Positions 48,729 through 58,620 of a stretch of 64,000 nucleotides of DNA are shown piece after piece. The stretch covers positions 18,699-82,698 of the forward strand of contig NZ_LTAO01000006.1 of the NCBI RefSeq assembly GCF_001590785.1. The letters run 5' to 3'. The position numbers and the translations under genes are program-made. This stretch comes from Alkalihalobacillus trypoxylicola. Its GTDB lineage: Bacteria > Bacillota > Bacilli > Bacillales > Bacillaceae_D. Below the pieces are notes generated by a model. It was not told where the DNA came from, ran no database searches, and saw only the letters and a program-made list of their open reading frames with translations. The first letter of the stretch is position 1, and the number at the start of each line of letters is the position of its first letter.

Positions 48729-49746
48729 GCTCAATCACCTCCAGCTCAACTTGCTCCTGGCGTATGAATTGAACAGCTTTTTCGATTTCAGGTTCCTCTC
48801 CTCTTAAATGAATAAAAAGAGTACCATATGAGCTTTCTAATGTTTTCGATATTTTACCTTGAAGAATGTTAACCTCTATATTAAATTTACGAATTAACTC
48901 TGTTATTAACGGTCGCTCTGCATCTTTCCCAACAAAGGTCAGCCTTACGACCTTTCCTTCCTCGCTGTTTTGTAACCATTGAGCAAGCGATTCCTTCGTT
49001 TCCTCGGGCTCTATAATTTGTTTAACAAATTCCTTGGTCATGTTTTGCTGAGGATGCCTAAATACATCTAAGACTGGACCTTGCTCGACAATTTTCCCTT
49101 GCTCCATGACAGCAACTTGATGACAAATTTTACGGATAACATGCATTTCGTGTGTAATCAGAATGACTGTTAGCCCTAATTTTTGATTAATACTTACTAA
49201 TAGATCAAGGATAGAGTCTGTTGTCTTTGGATCAAGTGCTGAAGTAGCTTCATCACAAAGGAGAACCTTCGGATTATTGGCTAACGCTCTAGCAATGCCG
49301 ACGCGCTGCTTTTGACCTCCACTCAATTGAGATGGATAGCTCCCATCTCTACCTTCTAATCCTACTAATGAAATTAATTCCCGAACTCGTTCGCCCCTTT
49401 TTTCTTTAGGAACTCCTGCAATTTCTAAAGGGAATTCAATATTTTCAAAAACAGTACGAGACCATAGCAGATTAAAATGCTGAAAAATCATACCTATTTC
49501 CTGGCGGGCCTTTCTTAACTCTTTTTTTGAAAGTTTGGACAGTTCTTTTCCCGCTATTACTACTTCACCATGGGTTGGGCGCTCTAACATATTCAGCATT
49601 CGAATTAAAGTACTCTTTCCCGCACCACTATATCCGATAATACCAAAGATTTCCCCTTCATTAATCTGAAGATTTACCTTATCAACTGCATGTACAGAGC
49701 CATCCTTTGTTGAAAAAATCTTTTGGATGTCACTTAGTGTAATCAC
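48721..49746 (-). CDS. metN: Methionine ABC transporter ATPase MetN
   Basis: A 341-residue ATPase. Walker A GYSGAGKST near 38-46, signature LSGGQKQR near 140, Walker B VLLCDEATSALDP near 160, and a C-terminal NIL/ACT-type domain (about 260-341) that in E. coli MetN binds methionine and inhibits transport. GTG start at 49746 after AGGAGGA. Preceded by an S-box riboswitch. Confidence 0.95.
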   Translation of the reverse strand: MITLSDIQKIFSTKDGSVHAVDKVNLQINEGEIFGIIGYSGAGKSTLIRMLNMLERPTHGEVVIAGKELSKLSKKELRKARQEIGMIFQHFNLLWSRTVFENIEFPLEIAGVPKEKRGERVRELISLVGLEGRDGSYPSQLSGGQKQRVGIARALANNPKVLLCDEATSALDPKTTDSILDLLVSINQKLGLTVILITHEMHVIRKICHQVAVMEQGKIVEQGPVLDVFRHPQQNMTKEFVKQIIEPEETKESLAQWLQNSEEGKVVRLTFVGKDAERPLITELIRKFNIEVNILQGKISKTLESSYGTLFIHLRGEEPEIEKAVQFIRQEQVELEVIEHV

Positions 49747-49809
49747 TTTCGTTCCTCCTGACTCCTTACTTTAAATACCCGTATATAAAGACTTTATTTT
49801 TTCTTTTTA

Positions 49810-49970
49810 TATACTAAAAAAAGACCTTCACATCTTTTTTAGATGGAAAAAGGTCTTTTACCTTCATCTCATCTTTCAAAGCTTATGCTTTGCAGGATTT
49901 AGCACCACTTTTAACGGTTGCCGGGTTTCATCGGGCCAGTCCCTCCACCTCTCTCGATAAGAGATATATT
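49810..49970 (-). promoter_or_regulatory. SAM-I riboswitch (S-box) with terminator, upstream of metNPQ
   Basis: On the minus strand: CTCTTATCGAGAGAGGTGGA, GGGACTGGCCCGATGAAACC, CGGCAACC, then AAGGTG-like core ends and AGATGAG closing P1, all signature S-box blocks. A terminator follows (AAAAGACCTT/AAGGTCTTTTTTT). S-adenosylmethionine should cause early termination, which controls methionine uptake. Confidence 0.95.
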
Positions 49971-50091
49971 TACGAGTTTAAAATTGTTTGTGTCATCTTA
50001 CCATGATGTTAAAAATTCTGTCAACCCTTTTACGACTATTTTTATCAGAATTATCGGATAAGAATTAATTATTGAAATATAGTACCAATAT

Positions 50092-50319
50092 TTATCGCCA
50101 ACTATCCTCAATATAAGAATCAATTTGCTCAGGATTTGGGTTTTCATAATGATAAATATGGTCAGCCTCAAAAACAAATCCCTTTTCCATATTATGAGTT
50201 AAACCTTGTTCATTTTCGATAACCTCACCTATTTTTCTTTCTCCTAAATATAAATTCAATTGACCTTCTTCATATTTGCCCTTAACCTTACTTGTTATGT
50301 TTATTTTTTCTAATTTCAT
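50092..50319 (-). CDS. yusG: YusG family protein (DUF2553)
   Basis: A 75-residue soluble protein matching B. subtilis YusG in length and place (next to gcvH). Recognisable: GKYEEGQLNLYLGERKIGEV and FVFEADHIYHYE. Function unknown. The ATG at 50319 lacks a clear ribosome-binding site, so the exact start is less sure. Confidence 0.8.
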   Translation of the reverse strand: MKLEKINITSKVKGKYEEGQLNLYLGERKIGEVIENEQGLTHNMEKGFVFEADHIYHYENPNPEQIDSYIEDSWR

Positions 50320-50404
50320 TTGAATTAAATGCTCTCAAGAGCTCTCCTTTTTATTTTTTATAAATTCTTTTATTATATTAAAAAGTGGTTGTGCGCTTCC
50401 ACTT

Positions 50405-50700
50405 TTACCCTTTCAGTGTTGCGACCCTGCTTACGGGTGAAAAGAACGCTCCTTTTCACCACTCTTCTGCTTCAACTCTCTTTTCCGGCCAATAGAACGG
50501 CTCCTTTTGACTCTCCCAAGGCCGTGGCTCTGATTATGGTCGAATAGAACGCTCCTTTTGACCACTTCCCACCGCTTGTGCTCTCATTTCGGTCGAAAGG
50601 AGGGGCTGTTTTTTCGAACCTTCTCTCACTTTCGTCCGATAACAAATTCCTTCGTCCCATTTCCAACTATCTACTTCCACTTTCATCGAACAGAGTCTTT
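50405..50700. repeat. Array of degenerate ~54-bp hairpin units (array B)
   Basis: At least four units spaced about 54 bp, starting near 50433, 50485, 50538 and 50592. The clearest reads GGTCGAATAGAACGCTCC then TTTTGACC, an imperfect hairpin, followed by a pyrimidine-rich spacer ending GCTTGTGCTCTCATTTC. The pattern matches array A at 35.6 kb. The gap 50320-51034 holds nothing else but the gcvH terminator. Confidence 0.7.
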
Positions 50701-50921
50701 TTCATGCTTCAACCATCTCATGCCGAGTGGGGTTATTTATAAAATAACCAATAATAAAGGGGACATGCAAAAAATCCAAATTCCCTTAATCATTTTAAAA
50801 TTTACCAATTATATTTCTAAATAAAAGGCTAAGTTTAAGAAGTTTTTTGTCTTTTTTAATCACTCACCATTTCCCTTTATAATTTAGTAGCTATACATAC
50901 TACTCTCATTATTTCTCATAC

Positions 50922-50966
50922 AAAAAAGCCTATCGATTGTCTCATACTTGAGAGTTCTCAATAGGC
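50922..50966 (-). terminator. Terminator after gcvH
   Basis: On the minus strand AGCCTATTGAGA...TCTC...ATAGGCT form a bulged stem ending in TTTTTTG. Confidence 0.72.
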
Positions 50967-51034
50967 TAAAATGCTCTGGTTAGAGCCTTCGTTATTACAT
51001 TCTATAGCTTTCTTTTCAGTAAGCTGTAATTAGA

Positions 51035-51421
51035 TTAATCTTCTTTAATCATTTCTTGATATTGCTCAGCCGTCATTAATTTTTCTAATTCAGACTGATC
51101 ACTTGGTTCAATAACAATCATCCATGCTTTTTCATATGGAGATTCGTTTACAAACTCTGGAGAGTCATCTAAATCTTCGTTAATTTCTACTACTTTTCCA
51201 CTTAATGGTGCGTATAATTCAGAAACCGTTTTAACGGACTCTACACTTCCAAAAGGCTCGTCCGCTTCAATAGAATCTCCTACCTCAGGTAATTCTACAA
51301 AAACGATGTCTCCTAACTCTGATTGAGCAAAGTCTGTAATGCCGACGCGTACTTTGTCTCCTTCAACCTTTACCCATTCATGCTCTTCTGAATATTTAAA
51401 ATCCTTTGGTAAATTGCTCAT
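51035..51421 (-). CDS. gcvH: Glycine cleavage system H protein
   Basis: A 128-residue lipoyl carrier. The lipoylated lysine is K64 in [15 protein letters not shown]. Besides shuttling the aminomethyl group in glycine cleavage, GcvH in Bacillus is the entry point of lipoate synthesis, acted on by LipM, LipA (gene at 27.6 kb) and LipL. No other gcv gene is near. ATG at 51421 with GGAGG. Confidence 0.96.
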   Translation of the reverse strand: MSNLPKDFKYSEEHEWVKVEGDKVRVGITDFAQSELGDIVFVELPEVGDSIEADEPFGSVESVKTVSELYAPLSGKVVEINEDLDDSPEFVNESPYEKAWMIVIEPSDQSELEKLMTAEQYQEMIKED

Positions 51422-51510
51422 TAATCAAAACCTCCACAAACCATCATATGTATTTAGCTTTTGCTTACTTACCACTATACCTTTTTTTAAAGCAAATGAA
51501 AATCCTTACT

Positions 51511-51870
51511 TTAGCTTTTCCAAGTTTGTTCAAATTCTGCTTCTTTAAATCCTACAGTGACTCTTGTCCCATCCGTTGTAATCGGGCGTTTAATCAGCAT
51601 TCCATCTGTTGCTAATAAAGCAAGTTGGTCTTCTTCATTCATCTCTTTTAGTTTATCCTTTAAGCCTAACTCACGGTATTTTTGTCCACTAGTATTAAAA
51701 AATTTCTTGAGCTCTAATCCACTTTTTACGTACAATTCCTTAAGCTCTTTTTTGGATGGAGGTTCTTCTACAATATGGATAGAATTCACATCAACCCCTG
51801 CCTCATCCAGCCATTTTTTTGCTTTTCGACAGGTTCCACATTTTGGGTAATGATAAAAAGTTACGCTCAT
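51511..51870 (-). CDS. yusI: ArsC/Spx-family protein YusI
   Basis: A 119-residue thioredoxin-fold protein of the arsenate reductase/Spx family with C11-x2-C14 (YPKCGTCRKAKKWL). The conserved RPI segment (LIKRPITTDG, about 93-102) is present. Function unknown for YusI; Spx-type binding to RNA polymerase or glutaredoxin-coupled reductase activity are the options. Position between gcvH and fadE is as in B. subtilis. Confidence 0.9.
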   Translation of the reverse strand: MSVTFYHYPKCGTCRKAKKWLDEAGVDVNSIHIVEEPPSKKELKELYVKSGLELKKFFNTSGQKYRELGLKDKLKEMNEEDQLALLATDGMLIKRPITTDGTRVTVGFKEAEFEQTWKS

Positions 51871-52019
51871 ATTCCTCTCTCCTTTTCATTCTTTTTATTC
51901 ATTATTACGGTTTTCTTTATTTCTCACAAGTAGTTTGCCCTCATTTTCTCAAAACGAAACGTTTCACCTTGTTTAAAAGAGTACTTTAAAAAGTCTTTTA
52001 ACATGAAGGCAGAACTCTA

Positions 52020-52200
52020 TAAATGTTACGTATCGGGCTTTCGCTTCCCCAGTACCCGTGTCTGTGTTTTAGCACCCATCTTACTTTTAAAAATGGAACT
52101 CAGCATCGCCAACTCATCACGCAGTTACGGAATTTCATAAAGGTTCTTCTAATATAATATGGTCCTCTTTCTTTCAAAAGAAGAATCGTCATGTGTATCT
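52020..52200 (+). repeat. Dispersed intergenic element, family R2, copy e
   Basis: Diverged copy: GGGCTTTCGCTTCCCCAGTA, ACTTTTAAAAATGGAACTC, CAGTTACGGAATTTCATAAA and a weak closing hairpin around TCTTTCTTTC/AAAAGAAGA. It lies antisense between yusI and fadE; apart from the fadE terminator nothing else was seen in 51871-52330. Confidence 0.5.
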
Positions 52201-52260
52201 GCACTCATTACATATCATTTCACTTGTTAGAACAGTCTTTGACTCAGCCTCACTATGCTC

Positions 52261-52306
52261 AAAAAATTGTGGGTAAGACCATCCGGCGATGATCTTACCC
52301 ACTGTT
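52261..52306 (-). terminator. Terminator of the fad operon
   Basis: GTGGGTAAGATCATC and GATGGTCTTACCCAC form a stem with a 4-6 nt loop; on the minus strand AATTTTTTG follows. Confidence 0.88.
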
Positions 52307-52330
52307 CTTTTATGGTTAGATGCTTACCCT

Positions 52331-54088
52331 TTATTGAATGAGGATTTGTGCGAGCACTCTTTTTTTCGAGATGATATCTATTGGTTCGACTTTAAGAAGC
52401 TTTCTCACGATGGCAAGCATCGTTCTTACCCCATCTCCTTCTTCTAAAGCAATCAAAGCCTCCTTTGCCTTAGTTTCGATTTTATTCAGAGCTAAATGAC
52501 CATAGATTTCGGTCATTAATATTTCTTTTTTGGCACTTTCCTCACCTGTTTTTTCAATTATTTTTTTAGTTCTTTTTAGTGAAGATTCTAATTGGTATAT
52601 GTCGATCACTATATCGGCTAAATGCGCAAGTAATTCTTGCTCCTTTTGTAAATTTGTACCGTGTTTTTGTGCACTTGAGCCTGCTACCATTAAGAATAGC
52701 TTTTTAAAATTTTTGACCAATTCAGTTTCTCTCTCAAGAATTTTCCCTTCAAATGGCTTTGGCATGAACATCAAAAGTTCACTTTGTAATTGCTGAGCAG
52801 ATTCCATTAAAGGAAGTTCTCCCTTTAGTGCTTTACGTAAAATCGTTCCTGGAATTAACAATCTATTTATTTCATTTGTGCCTTCAAAAATTCGATTTAT
52901 GCGCGAATCTCTATATATTCTCTCTACCTCATATTCTGTCATAAATCCATATCCACCATGAATTTGAACGGCTTCATCGACCACATAATCAAGCATTTCA
53001 GATCCGGCAATTTTAATAATCGAGCATTCTACTGCATATTCCGCAATCGCTTGTGCTATTAGCTGTCCTTCTCCACTATCCTCAATAGCAGACAGCCTTT
53101 GTTCAAATAAACCACCTGTTCGATAAGCGGCACTTTCCGTAACATAAATTAAACTAGCCATGTTTGCTAATTTCTCCTGTACTAATGGGAAATTAACAAT
53201 TGCAGTTTTAAATTGTTTTCTTTCTTTTGCATACTCAAGCGCTAATTTTAGGGCTCTTTTTGCACCTCCTAAACAACCAACCCCTAACTTATAACGACCG
53301 ATATTTAAAATATTAAACGCAATTAAATGACCCTTACCAATCTCACCTAACACATTTTCAACTGGCACCTTAGCATTGTCTAAAATCAATGTACGTGTTG
53401 AAGAGCCCTTAATTCCCATTTTCTTTTCTTCCGGTCCGACCGAAACCCCTTCGAAATCCCGCTCTACAATAAAAGCGGTAAATTTTTCACCGTCAACCTT
53501 AGCATATACAATAAAAATATCAGCAAATCCAGCATTCGTAATCCATTGCTTTTCACCACTTAATAGGTAATGTGTTTGCTCCTCATTTAATACTGCTTTC
53601 GTTCTAGCTCCTAATGCATCAGAGCCGGATCCAGGCTCTGTCAAAGCATAGGCAGCAATTTTCTCTCCTGAAGCTAAATCCGGTAAGTACACTTGCTTTT
53701 GACGCTCATCTCCAAAAAATACGATAGGGAGAGATCCAATTCCGACATGTGCTCCATGAGTTAAACCAAACCCACCTACTCGAGCAATCTTTTCAGTAAT
53801 TAATGATGAGCTTAATTTATCTAGTGCCATTCCTCCGAATTTTTCAGGAACATCTGCCGCTAATAATCCAAGCTCTCCGGCTTTTTTTAGTAGTTGAACA
53901 GAGTATTCAAAATGATGTTCTTCTATTTGATCAATAACAGGTGTCACTTCTTTATCAATAAATTGATCAACCATTTTTCCAATAGCCATTTGATCACTAG
54001 TAAAATCTTCTGGAGTATACATAAAAAACTCTGACTCATCCTCTAATAAAAAACCTGCTCCTCTTGGTGAACGCTCGTTTTCCATCAT
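52331..54088 (-). CDS. fadE: Acyl-CoA dehydrogenase FadE
   Basis: A 585-residue FAD enzyme for the first step of fatty acid beta-oxidation, with an extra C-terminal helical domain after the usual 380-residue core, like B. subtilis YusJ (594). Signatures: ALTEPGSGSDALGA (about 150), QWITNAGFADIF, and RDSRINRIFEGTNEINRLLI (about 400). ATG with AAGGGTGG upstream. Third gene of fadN-fadA-fadE. Confidence 0.94.
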   Translation of the reverse strand: MMENERSPRGAGFLLEDESEFFMYTPEDFTSDQMAIGKMVDQFIDKEVTPVIDQIEEHHFEYSVQLLKKAGELGLLAADVPEKFGGMALDKLSSSLITEKIARVGGFGLTHGAHVGIGSLPIVFFGDERQKQVYLPDLASGEKIAAYALTEPGSGSDALGARTKAVLNEEQTHYLLSGEKQWITNAGFADIFIVYAKVDGEKFTAFIVERDFEGVSVGPEEKKMGIKGSSTRTLILDNAKVPVENVLGEIGKGHLIAFNILNIGRYKLGVGCLGGAKRALKLALEYAKERKQFKTAIVNFPLVQEKLANMASLIYVTESAAYRTGGLFEQRLSAIEDSGEGQLIAQAIAEYAVECSIIKIAGSEMLDYVVDEAVQIHGGYGFMTEYEVERIYRDSRINRIFEGTNEINRLLIPGTILRKALKGELPLMESAQQLQSELLMFMPKPFEGKILERETELVKNFKKLFLMVAGSSAQKHGTNLQKEQELLAHLADIVIDIYQLESSLKRTKKIIEKTGEESAKKEILMTEIYGHLALNKIETKAKEALIALEEGDGVRTMLAIVRKLLKVEPIDIISKKRVLAQILIQ

Positions 54089-54111
54089 ACTTCCACCCTT
54101 CTTTTCTTAAC

Positions 54112-55287
54112 TTAAATCAATTCAAAAACCGCTGCAGCACCCATTCCCCCGCCAATACACATAGAGACCACACCATATTGAATCTGCTTTCTTCTCATTT
54201 CATGTATTAAGCTTAAAGTGAGCTTCGTTCCTGTACAGCCTAGTGGATGACCTAGGGCAATCGCTCCTCCATTTACATTGACTTTTGTTGAATCAATTTC
54301 CAAGCTTCGAATCACTTGAAGAGCCTGTGCTGCAAAGGCCTCATTTATCTCAAACAAACCTATATCTTTTGTCGTTAAATGAGCTAAAGAAAGGGCTTTG
54401 GGAATTGCTTTAATAGGACCAATCCCCATGACCTCAGGAGCACAGCCTGTTACAGCAAACGATTTAAACTTTACAAAAGGTTTTAACCCCTTTGCCTCGG
54501 CCTCTTCTTTTTCCATCATTAGAACAGAAGCTGCTCCATCACTCATTTGTGAAGAGTTCCCTGCTGTAACAGTTCCATTAACATGAAAGGCTGGCTTTAA
54601 GTTACTCAAGCCTTTTATTGATGTATCCTTTCTTACCCCTTCATCTTCTTCAAAAAGATAACTTGTTTCCTTCAATCGATGGTCAATTACCGATCGTTTT
54701 ATCACTTTAATAGGAACAATTTCTTCTTTAAAAGCTCCATTCTTTAAAGCCTGCACAGCCTTTTGATGACTTTCTAAAGCGAATTGATCCTGATCTTGTC
54801 GCGAAACACTGAATTGCTTCGCTACCTCTTCAGCGGTTAAGCCCATATTCATGTAATATTCCGAACGCTTCTCAGCTAATTCCACATTAGCTGAAATGAC
54901 ATGCCCTCCCATCGGAATACAGCTCATAGATTCTACACCACCAGAAATGATGGCTGTCGCCTGCCCTGTCATGATTCTTTCCGCTGCATAAGCGATACTT
55001 TGTAGTCCTGAAGCACAATAACGATTGATGGTAATAGCAGGCACTGAATCCGGTAAACCTGCTAAAAGGCCAATCGTTCTAGCAACGTTCATCCCTTGTT
55101 CAGCTTCCGGATTTGCGCAACCTACGATGAGATCATCTATTTGTTCCAAATCAGAAACATAAGCTCTTTTTAACGTTTCTCTTACGCTTATCGCAGCAAA
55201 GTCGTCTGGCCTCATTTCAGCCAAAGAGCCTCTTTTTGCCTTTCCGACGGGAGTTCTAGCTCCACTTACAATCACTGCTTCCTTCAA
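54112..55287 (-). CDS. fadA: Acetyl-CoA acyltransferase (3-ketoacyl-CoA thiolase) FadA
   Basis: A 391-residue thiolase for the last step of beta-oxidation. Acylated cysteine C91 (NRYCASGLQS), GHPLGCTG with the catalytic His, and C-terminal SMCIGGGMGAA. Start at TTG 55287 after GAGGTG, giving the same length as B. subtilis FadA; the GTG three codons earlier is inside the ribosome site. It lies 14 bases after fadN. Confidence 0.95.
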   Translation of the reverse strand: MKEAVIVSGARTPVGKAKRGSLAEMRPDDFAAISVRETLKRAYVSDLEQIDDLIVGCANPEAEQGMNVARTIGLLAGLPDSVPAITINRYCASGLQSIAYAAERIMTGQATAIISGGVESMSCIPMGGHVISANVELAEKRSEYYMNMGLTAEEVAKQFSVSRQDQDQFALESHQKAVQALKNGAFKEEIVPIKVIKRSVIDHRLKETSYLFEEDEGVRKDTSIKGLSNLKPAFHVNGTVTAGNSSQMSDGAASVLMMEKEEAEAKGLKPFVKFKSFAVTGCAPEVMGIGPIKAIPKALSLAHLTTKDIGLFEINEAFAAQALQVIRSLEIDSTKVNVNGGAIALGHPLGCTGTKLTLSLIHEMRRKQIQYGVVSMCIGGGMGAAAVFELI

Positions 55288-55301
55288 AGGAATCACCTCA
55301 T

Positions 55302-57689
55302 TTAATTACGTAATGGTTTTTTCTTTAAAAGCATGTGCTGCATTCTTTGTTGGGTTTTTGGTTCTCCTACTAAGCTTAAGAATGCTTCTCTCTCAATATC
55401 TAATAAGTATTCTTCATCTACAACGCTGCCTTTTGGTACTCTGCCTCCTGCGATAACAAATGCTAGCTTCTTAGCAATTTTTAAATCATGGTCACTTATT
55501 TTACCCGCTTTATGAAGCATACTAGCTCCCACCAGCATCGTTGCATAGCCGCTTTCACCAGCAACCGGAATACCTTTTTTTAGTGGTGGCTGATAGCCTT
55601 GATTCCACAAACGAATCGCTTTTTGTTTGCTTGTTTCAATCATTTCGTCTCGATTCATAATTACATCATCTTGCTCACCTAAATAGTGAAGTTCTTTTGC
55701 TTCTAGAGCAGAAGTAGATACTTTAGCTAGGGCTATTTTTTCAAATGTTTGATTTGCTGCATTTTGTATGTCGATCGAGGTTAATGATTTTTTTGACGGT
55801 AAATGTCGTAAATATAACTCTTTGTTTCCTCCACCACCTGGGATTATTCCTACTCCCGTTTCCACTAATCCCATATAGGTTTCAAAAGAGGCTTGAATAC
55901 TTGCAGCGGGCAAGCTCATCTCTACTCCACCACCTAAGTTCATACCAAATACCCCAACAACAATCGGCCTTTTCGAATATCTAATTTGTGACATCGATCG
56001 TTGAAATAATTGAATAATATGATCAATTTCATCGTAATTTTCGCTTTGAGCTTCTAACAAAATCATTAGTAAATTGGCTCCGACACAGAAGTTTTTACCT
56101 GAATGACTAATAACAAGCCCCTTATAATTAGTCTCCACTTCTTTTACTGATTTCTGAATCATATCAATGACATCTAGACCAATTGCTTGATTTTGTGAAT
56201 GAAGCTGTAAAAAGGCAACATCATCTTCTATTTCAATAAGGCTTGCTCCGGTATTACCGATGATTTTTTTGTTGTTTGATAACAGTGAGGTACGATAACA
56301 ATCAGATTGGGATGCTATCTCCATATATGTGTTAGATTGAGGCTCATAGTATTGGTTGTCTTGATAGAAATGCTTATGATTTAATGAAACCATCTCTTCG
56401 ATCCAATTCGGAATTTGAAATTCAGATTCCTTCATTTTATCTAACGTTTTCTCCAAGCCTAACATCTCCCATATTTCAAAAGGTCCAGCTTCCCATCCAA
56501 ATCCTGCCTTCATTGCCGTATCTATGGAGTATAAATTTTCAGCAATTTCTTCTTTTTTATCTGCAGCATATAATAGAACTCTCGCTATAACTGTCCATAA
56601 AAATTGTGCTTGCTCTTCATTTTGCTCGAAAATAAATTCAAGTCTTTCTTTTAAGTTTCTTATTTGTTTCGCTTTATTTATTAAAGGGGTTGTTTGCTTT
56701 TCTGCTTTTTCATAGGTCATGGTTTGAGGATTTAAGCTTAAAATCTCACTTTTGTATTCAGTTTTCACTTTTTGGTAAAAGCCTTTTCCTGCCTTTTGAC
56801 CTATCGCTCCAGAGTGAATAAGCTCTTCCATAAAACGAGGTAATTTAAACAGTTCTTTTTCCTGTTCATCTAATTGACTAAATAACGTATCGGAGACAAA
56901 AGCAAAGGTATCAATCCCAACAACATCTAATGTTCTAAATGTTGCACTTTTGGGTCTGCCGATTAATGGTCCCGTTAATTGATCAACTTCTTGAATCGTT
57001 AATCCTTTTTCCAGCATTTCTTTCACGGTTAAAAGTAAGCCAAAGGTACCGATACGATTCGCAATAAAGTTCGGGGAATCCTTTGCAATCACTACCGTTT
57101 TTCCTAATCGCTCTTCTGAAAACGCTCTCATATTTTCGATCATACTTTTGGATGTTTTCGTATTTGGTATCATTTCCACTAACTTTAGATATCGAGGTGG
57201 GTTAAAAAAATGAATTCCTAAAAACCTTTCCTTAAATGAATCTGAACAGTCTGCTACCATTTGCTCAATCGATAAACCTGAGGTATTAGAACTGACAACA
57301 CAGCTTGTTTTTTTGAGCCCCTCTATTTTTTTTAATAACTCTTTTTTCACCTCTAACTTCTCAACGACCGCTTCAATAATCCAATCTACTTCGCTTAATT
57401 TCGATAAATCACTTTCTAAATTACAGGCTTGAATGTAATTTACGGACTCTAATGAACCTAGTGGTGCCGGCTTCTGTTTTTTTAAATTCTCTATTGCCTT
57501 TAAAGACAAACGATTTCTCACTATTTCACTATTTAATGTTAAACCTAAATTCTTTTCGTGCTCGGTTCGTTTTGTAGGAGCCAGCTCAAATAAATAAGTT
57601 ATAATTCCAGCATTAGCTAATAAAGCAGCAATTTGCGAACCCATGACGCCTGCTCCTATTACCGCTGCACGATTAATTTGTATATCCAT
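55302..57689 (-). CDS. fadN: Bifunctional 3-hydroxyacyl-CoA dehydrogenase/enoyl-CoA hydratase FadN
   Basis: A 795-residue multienzyme. The NAD-binding dehydrogenase is N-terminal (GAGVMGS at 12-17; SSNTSGLSI; HFFNPPRYLKLVE), a second dehydrogenase-type domain follows, and a crotonase domain occupies about 490-700 (VISHSGKNFCVGANLLM; MNLGGGVEMSLPA; ETGVGIIPGGGG). Order is opposite to FadB. ATG after AAGGAGG. First gene of fadN-fadA-fadE. No FadR-type palindrome was found upstream by eye. Confidence 0.95.
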   Translation of the reverse strand: MDIQINRAAVIGAGVMGSQIAALLANAGIITYLFELAPTKRTEHEKNLGLTLNSEIVRNRLSLKAIENLKKQKPAPLGSLESVNYIQACNLESDLSKLSEVDWIIEAVVEKLEVKKELLKKIEGLKKTSCVVSSNTSGLSIEQMVADCSDSFKERFLGIHFFNPPRYLKLVEMIPNTKTSKSMIENMRAFSEERLGKTVVIAKDSPNFIANRIGTFGLLLTVKEMLEKGLTIQEVDQLTGPLIGRPKSATFRTLDVVGIDTFAFVSDTLFSQLDEQEKELFKLPRFMEELIHSGAIGQKAGKGFYQKVKTEYKSEILSLNPQTMTYEKAEKQTTPLINKAKQIRNLKERLEFIFEQNEEQAQFLWTVIARVLLYAADKKEEIAENLYSIDTAMKAGFGWEAGPFEIWEMLGLEKTLDKMKESEFQIPNWIEEMVSLNHKHFYQDNQYYEPQSNTYMEIASQSDCYRTSLLSNNKKIIGNTGASLIEIEDDVAFLQLHSQNQAIGLDVIDMIQKSVKEVETNYKGLVISHSGKNFCVGANLLMILLEAQSENYDEIDHIIQLFQRSMSQIRYSKRPIVVGVFGMNLGGGVEMSLPAASIQASFETYMGLVETGVGIIPGGGGNKELYLRHLPSKKSLTSIDIQNAANQTFEKIALAKVSTSALEAKELHYLGEQDDVIMNRDEMIETSKQKAIRLWNQGYQPPLKKGIPVAGESGYATMLVGASMLHKAGKISDHDLKIAKKLAFVIAGGRVPKGSVVDEEYLLDIEREAFLSLVGEPKTQQRMQHMLLKKKPLRN

Positions 57690-57886
57690 TCATAATCCTC
57701 CTTTTATTGGGATAAAGGATGGTACGTTCCAATAAAAACTTCCTTCACTTTTCCATATGCGAAAAAGAGGATAATCATGCTTATAAAAATGGTTTACAAT
57801 TATTAACGCTTATAAATTTTAATCTTTTTCAAATGCTAATAATGTAACCGTCTATACGGTTCACTTTTTTTGAGGGGGAGTTAAGG

Positions 57887-58192
57887 ATGCAACAGCAAAA
57901 TAACATGCAACAATCTTTCGAAGTACAATCTCAAACTCAAGCTCAGCCATTAGCTTATCAAGAACCTCCGCAAGTATTGTCCGTCAAGGACTCGCTTTAT
58001 ATTTCGGATATGTTATCTTGGAATTTGGATGCCATGAAAAAAGCTCATTTCTACGCAGAGCAATGCCAAGATATAGAAATTAAGCAGGCGTTAGAAACTG
58101 CAGGAAGAATGCACCAAAAGCATTATGACAGCATACTTTCTCATTTTCAAAATCAGCAGCAAAATCAAAATTCGACTATTCAACAGCATTAA
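57887..58192 (+). CDS. yusN: CotF-type spore coat protein YusN
   Basis: A 101-residue protein with Gln-rich ends and a CotF-like helical centre (SVKDSLYISDMLSWNLDAMKKAHFYAEQCQDIEIKQALETAGRMHQKHY). CotF-family proteins are ferritin-like helical components of the spore coat. ATG at 57887 after GAGGGGGAG. It is followed 48 nt later by a second CotF-type gene and is divergent from fadN, in the place of B. subtilis yusN. Confidence 0.85.
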   Translation: MQQQNNMQQSFEVQSQTQAQPLAYQEPPQVLSVKDSLYISDMLSWNLDAMKKAHFYAEQCQDIEIKQALETAGRMHQKHYDSILSHFQNQQQNQNSTIQQH

Positions 58193-58240
58193 AAACAACC
58201 GCTTAATACTCTATATGCGAAGAATGTAGGAGGAATTATT

Positions 58241-58558
58241 ATGGGATCAAAAATTCAAAATCCTGAAATGCCAATTGCAAAAACTCCGCAAATGTCTGAG
58301 AGAGATTTTATTACGGATCAGCTCTCTACCGAGAAGTACCTTTGCCAATCTTATGTGACGGCTGCTACGGAAGCGAGTCATCAATCTCTTTCAGAGACGA
58401 TTACGCAAGTCGCACATGAAACGTTGGATTGTCAGAGAAATTTGTATGAGGTTATGTTTAGAAAAGGATTTTATAGCTACGATACGGCTGAAGCACAAAG
58501 CATTCAACAATCTTACCAACAGTTCTCAGGTTATAAGAACCAATTTCCTTACCAATAA
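58241..58558 (+). CDS. CotF-type spore coat protein
   Basis: A 105-residue CotF-family protein: MSERDFITDQLSTEKYLCQSYVTAATEASHQSLSETITQVAHETLDCQRNLYEVMFRKGFYSYD. ATG at 58241 after AGGAGG. It forms a two-gene unit with yusN; the two differ enough to be distinct coat components rather than a recent duplication. A GAAGACGAG/CTCGTCTTC hairpin at 58581-58609 follows. Confidence 0.85.
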   Translation: MGSKIQNPEMPIAKTPQMSERDFITDQLSTEKYLCQSYVTAATEASHQSLSETITQVAHETLDCQRNLYEVMFRKGFYSYDTAEAQSIQQSYQQFSGYKNQFPYQ

Positions 58559-58580
58559 TTTTGTATCCTTTAAACCCAAT

Positions 58581-58609
58581 GAAGACGAGAGCTACGGCTT
58601 CTCGTCTTC
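58581..58609 (+). terminator. Hairpin after the coat gene pair
   Basis: GAAGACGAG and CTCGTCTTC form a 9-bp stem with an 11-nt loop. There is no clean T run, so this is a moderate call. Confidence 0.55.
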
Positions 58610-58620
58610 TGTTCATTCGC

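Noticed and set aside
50558..50824. 88-codon frame in array B
   Set aside because: It follows the hairpin repeats and has no homology that I recognise.
57690..57886. FadR-type operator upstream of fadN
   Set aside because: No TGAATGA-N4-TCATTCA-like palindrome was found by eye in the spacer.
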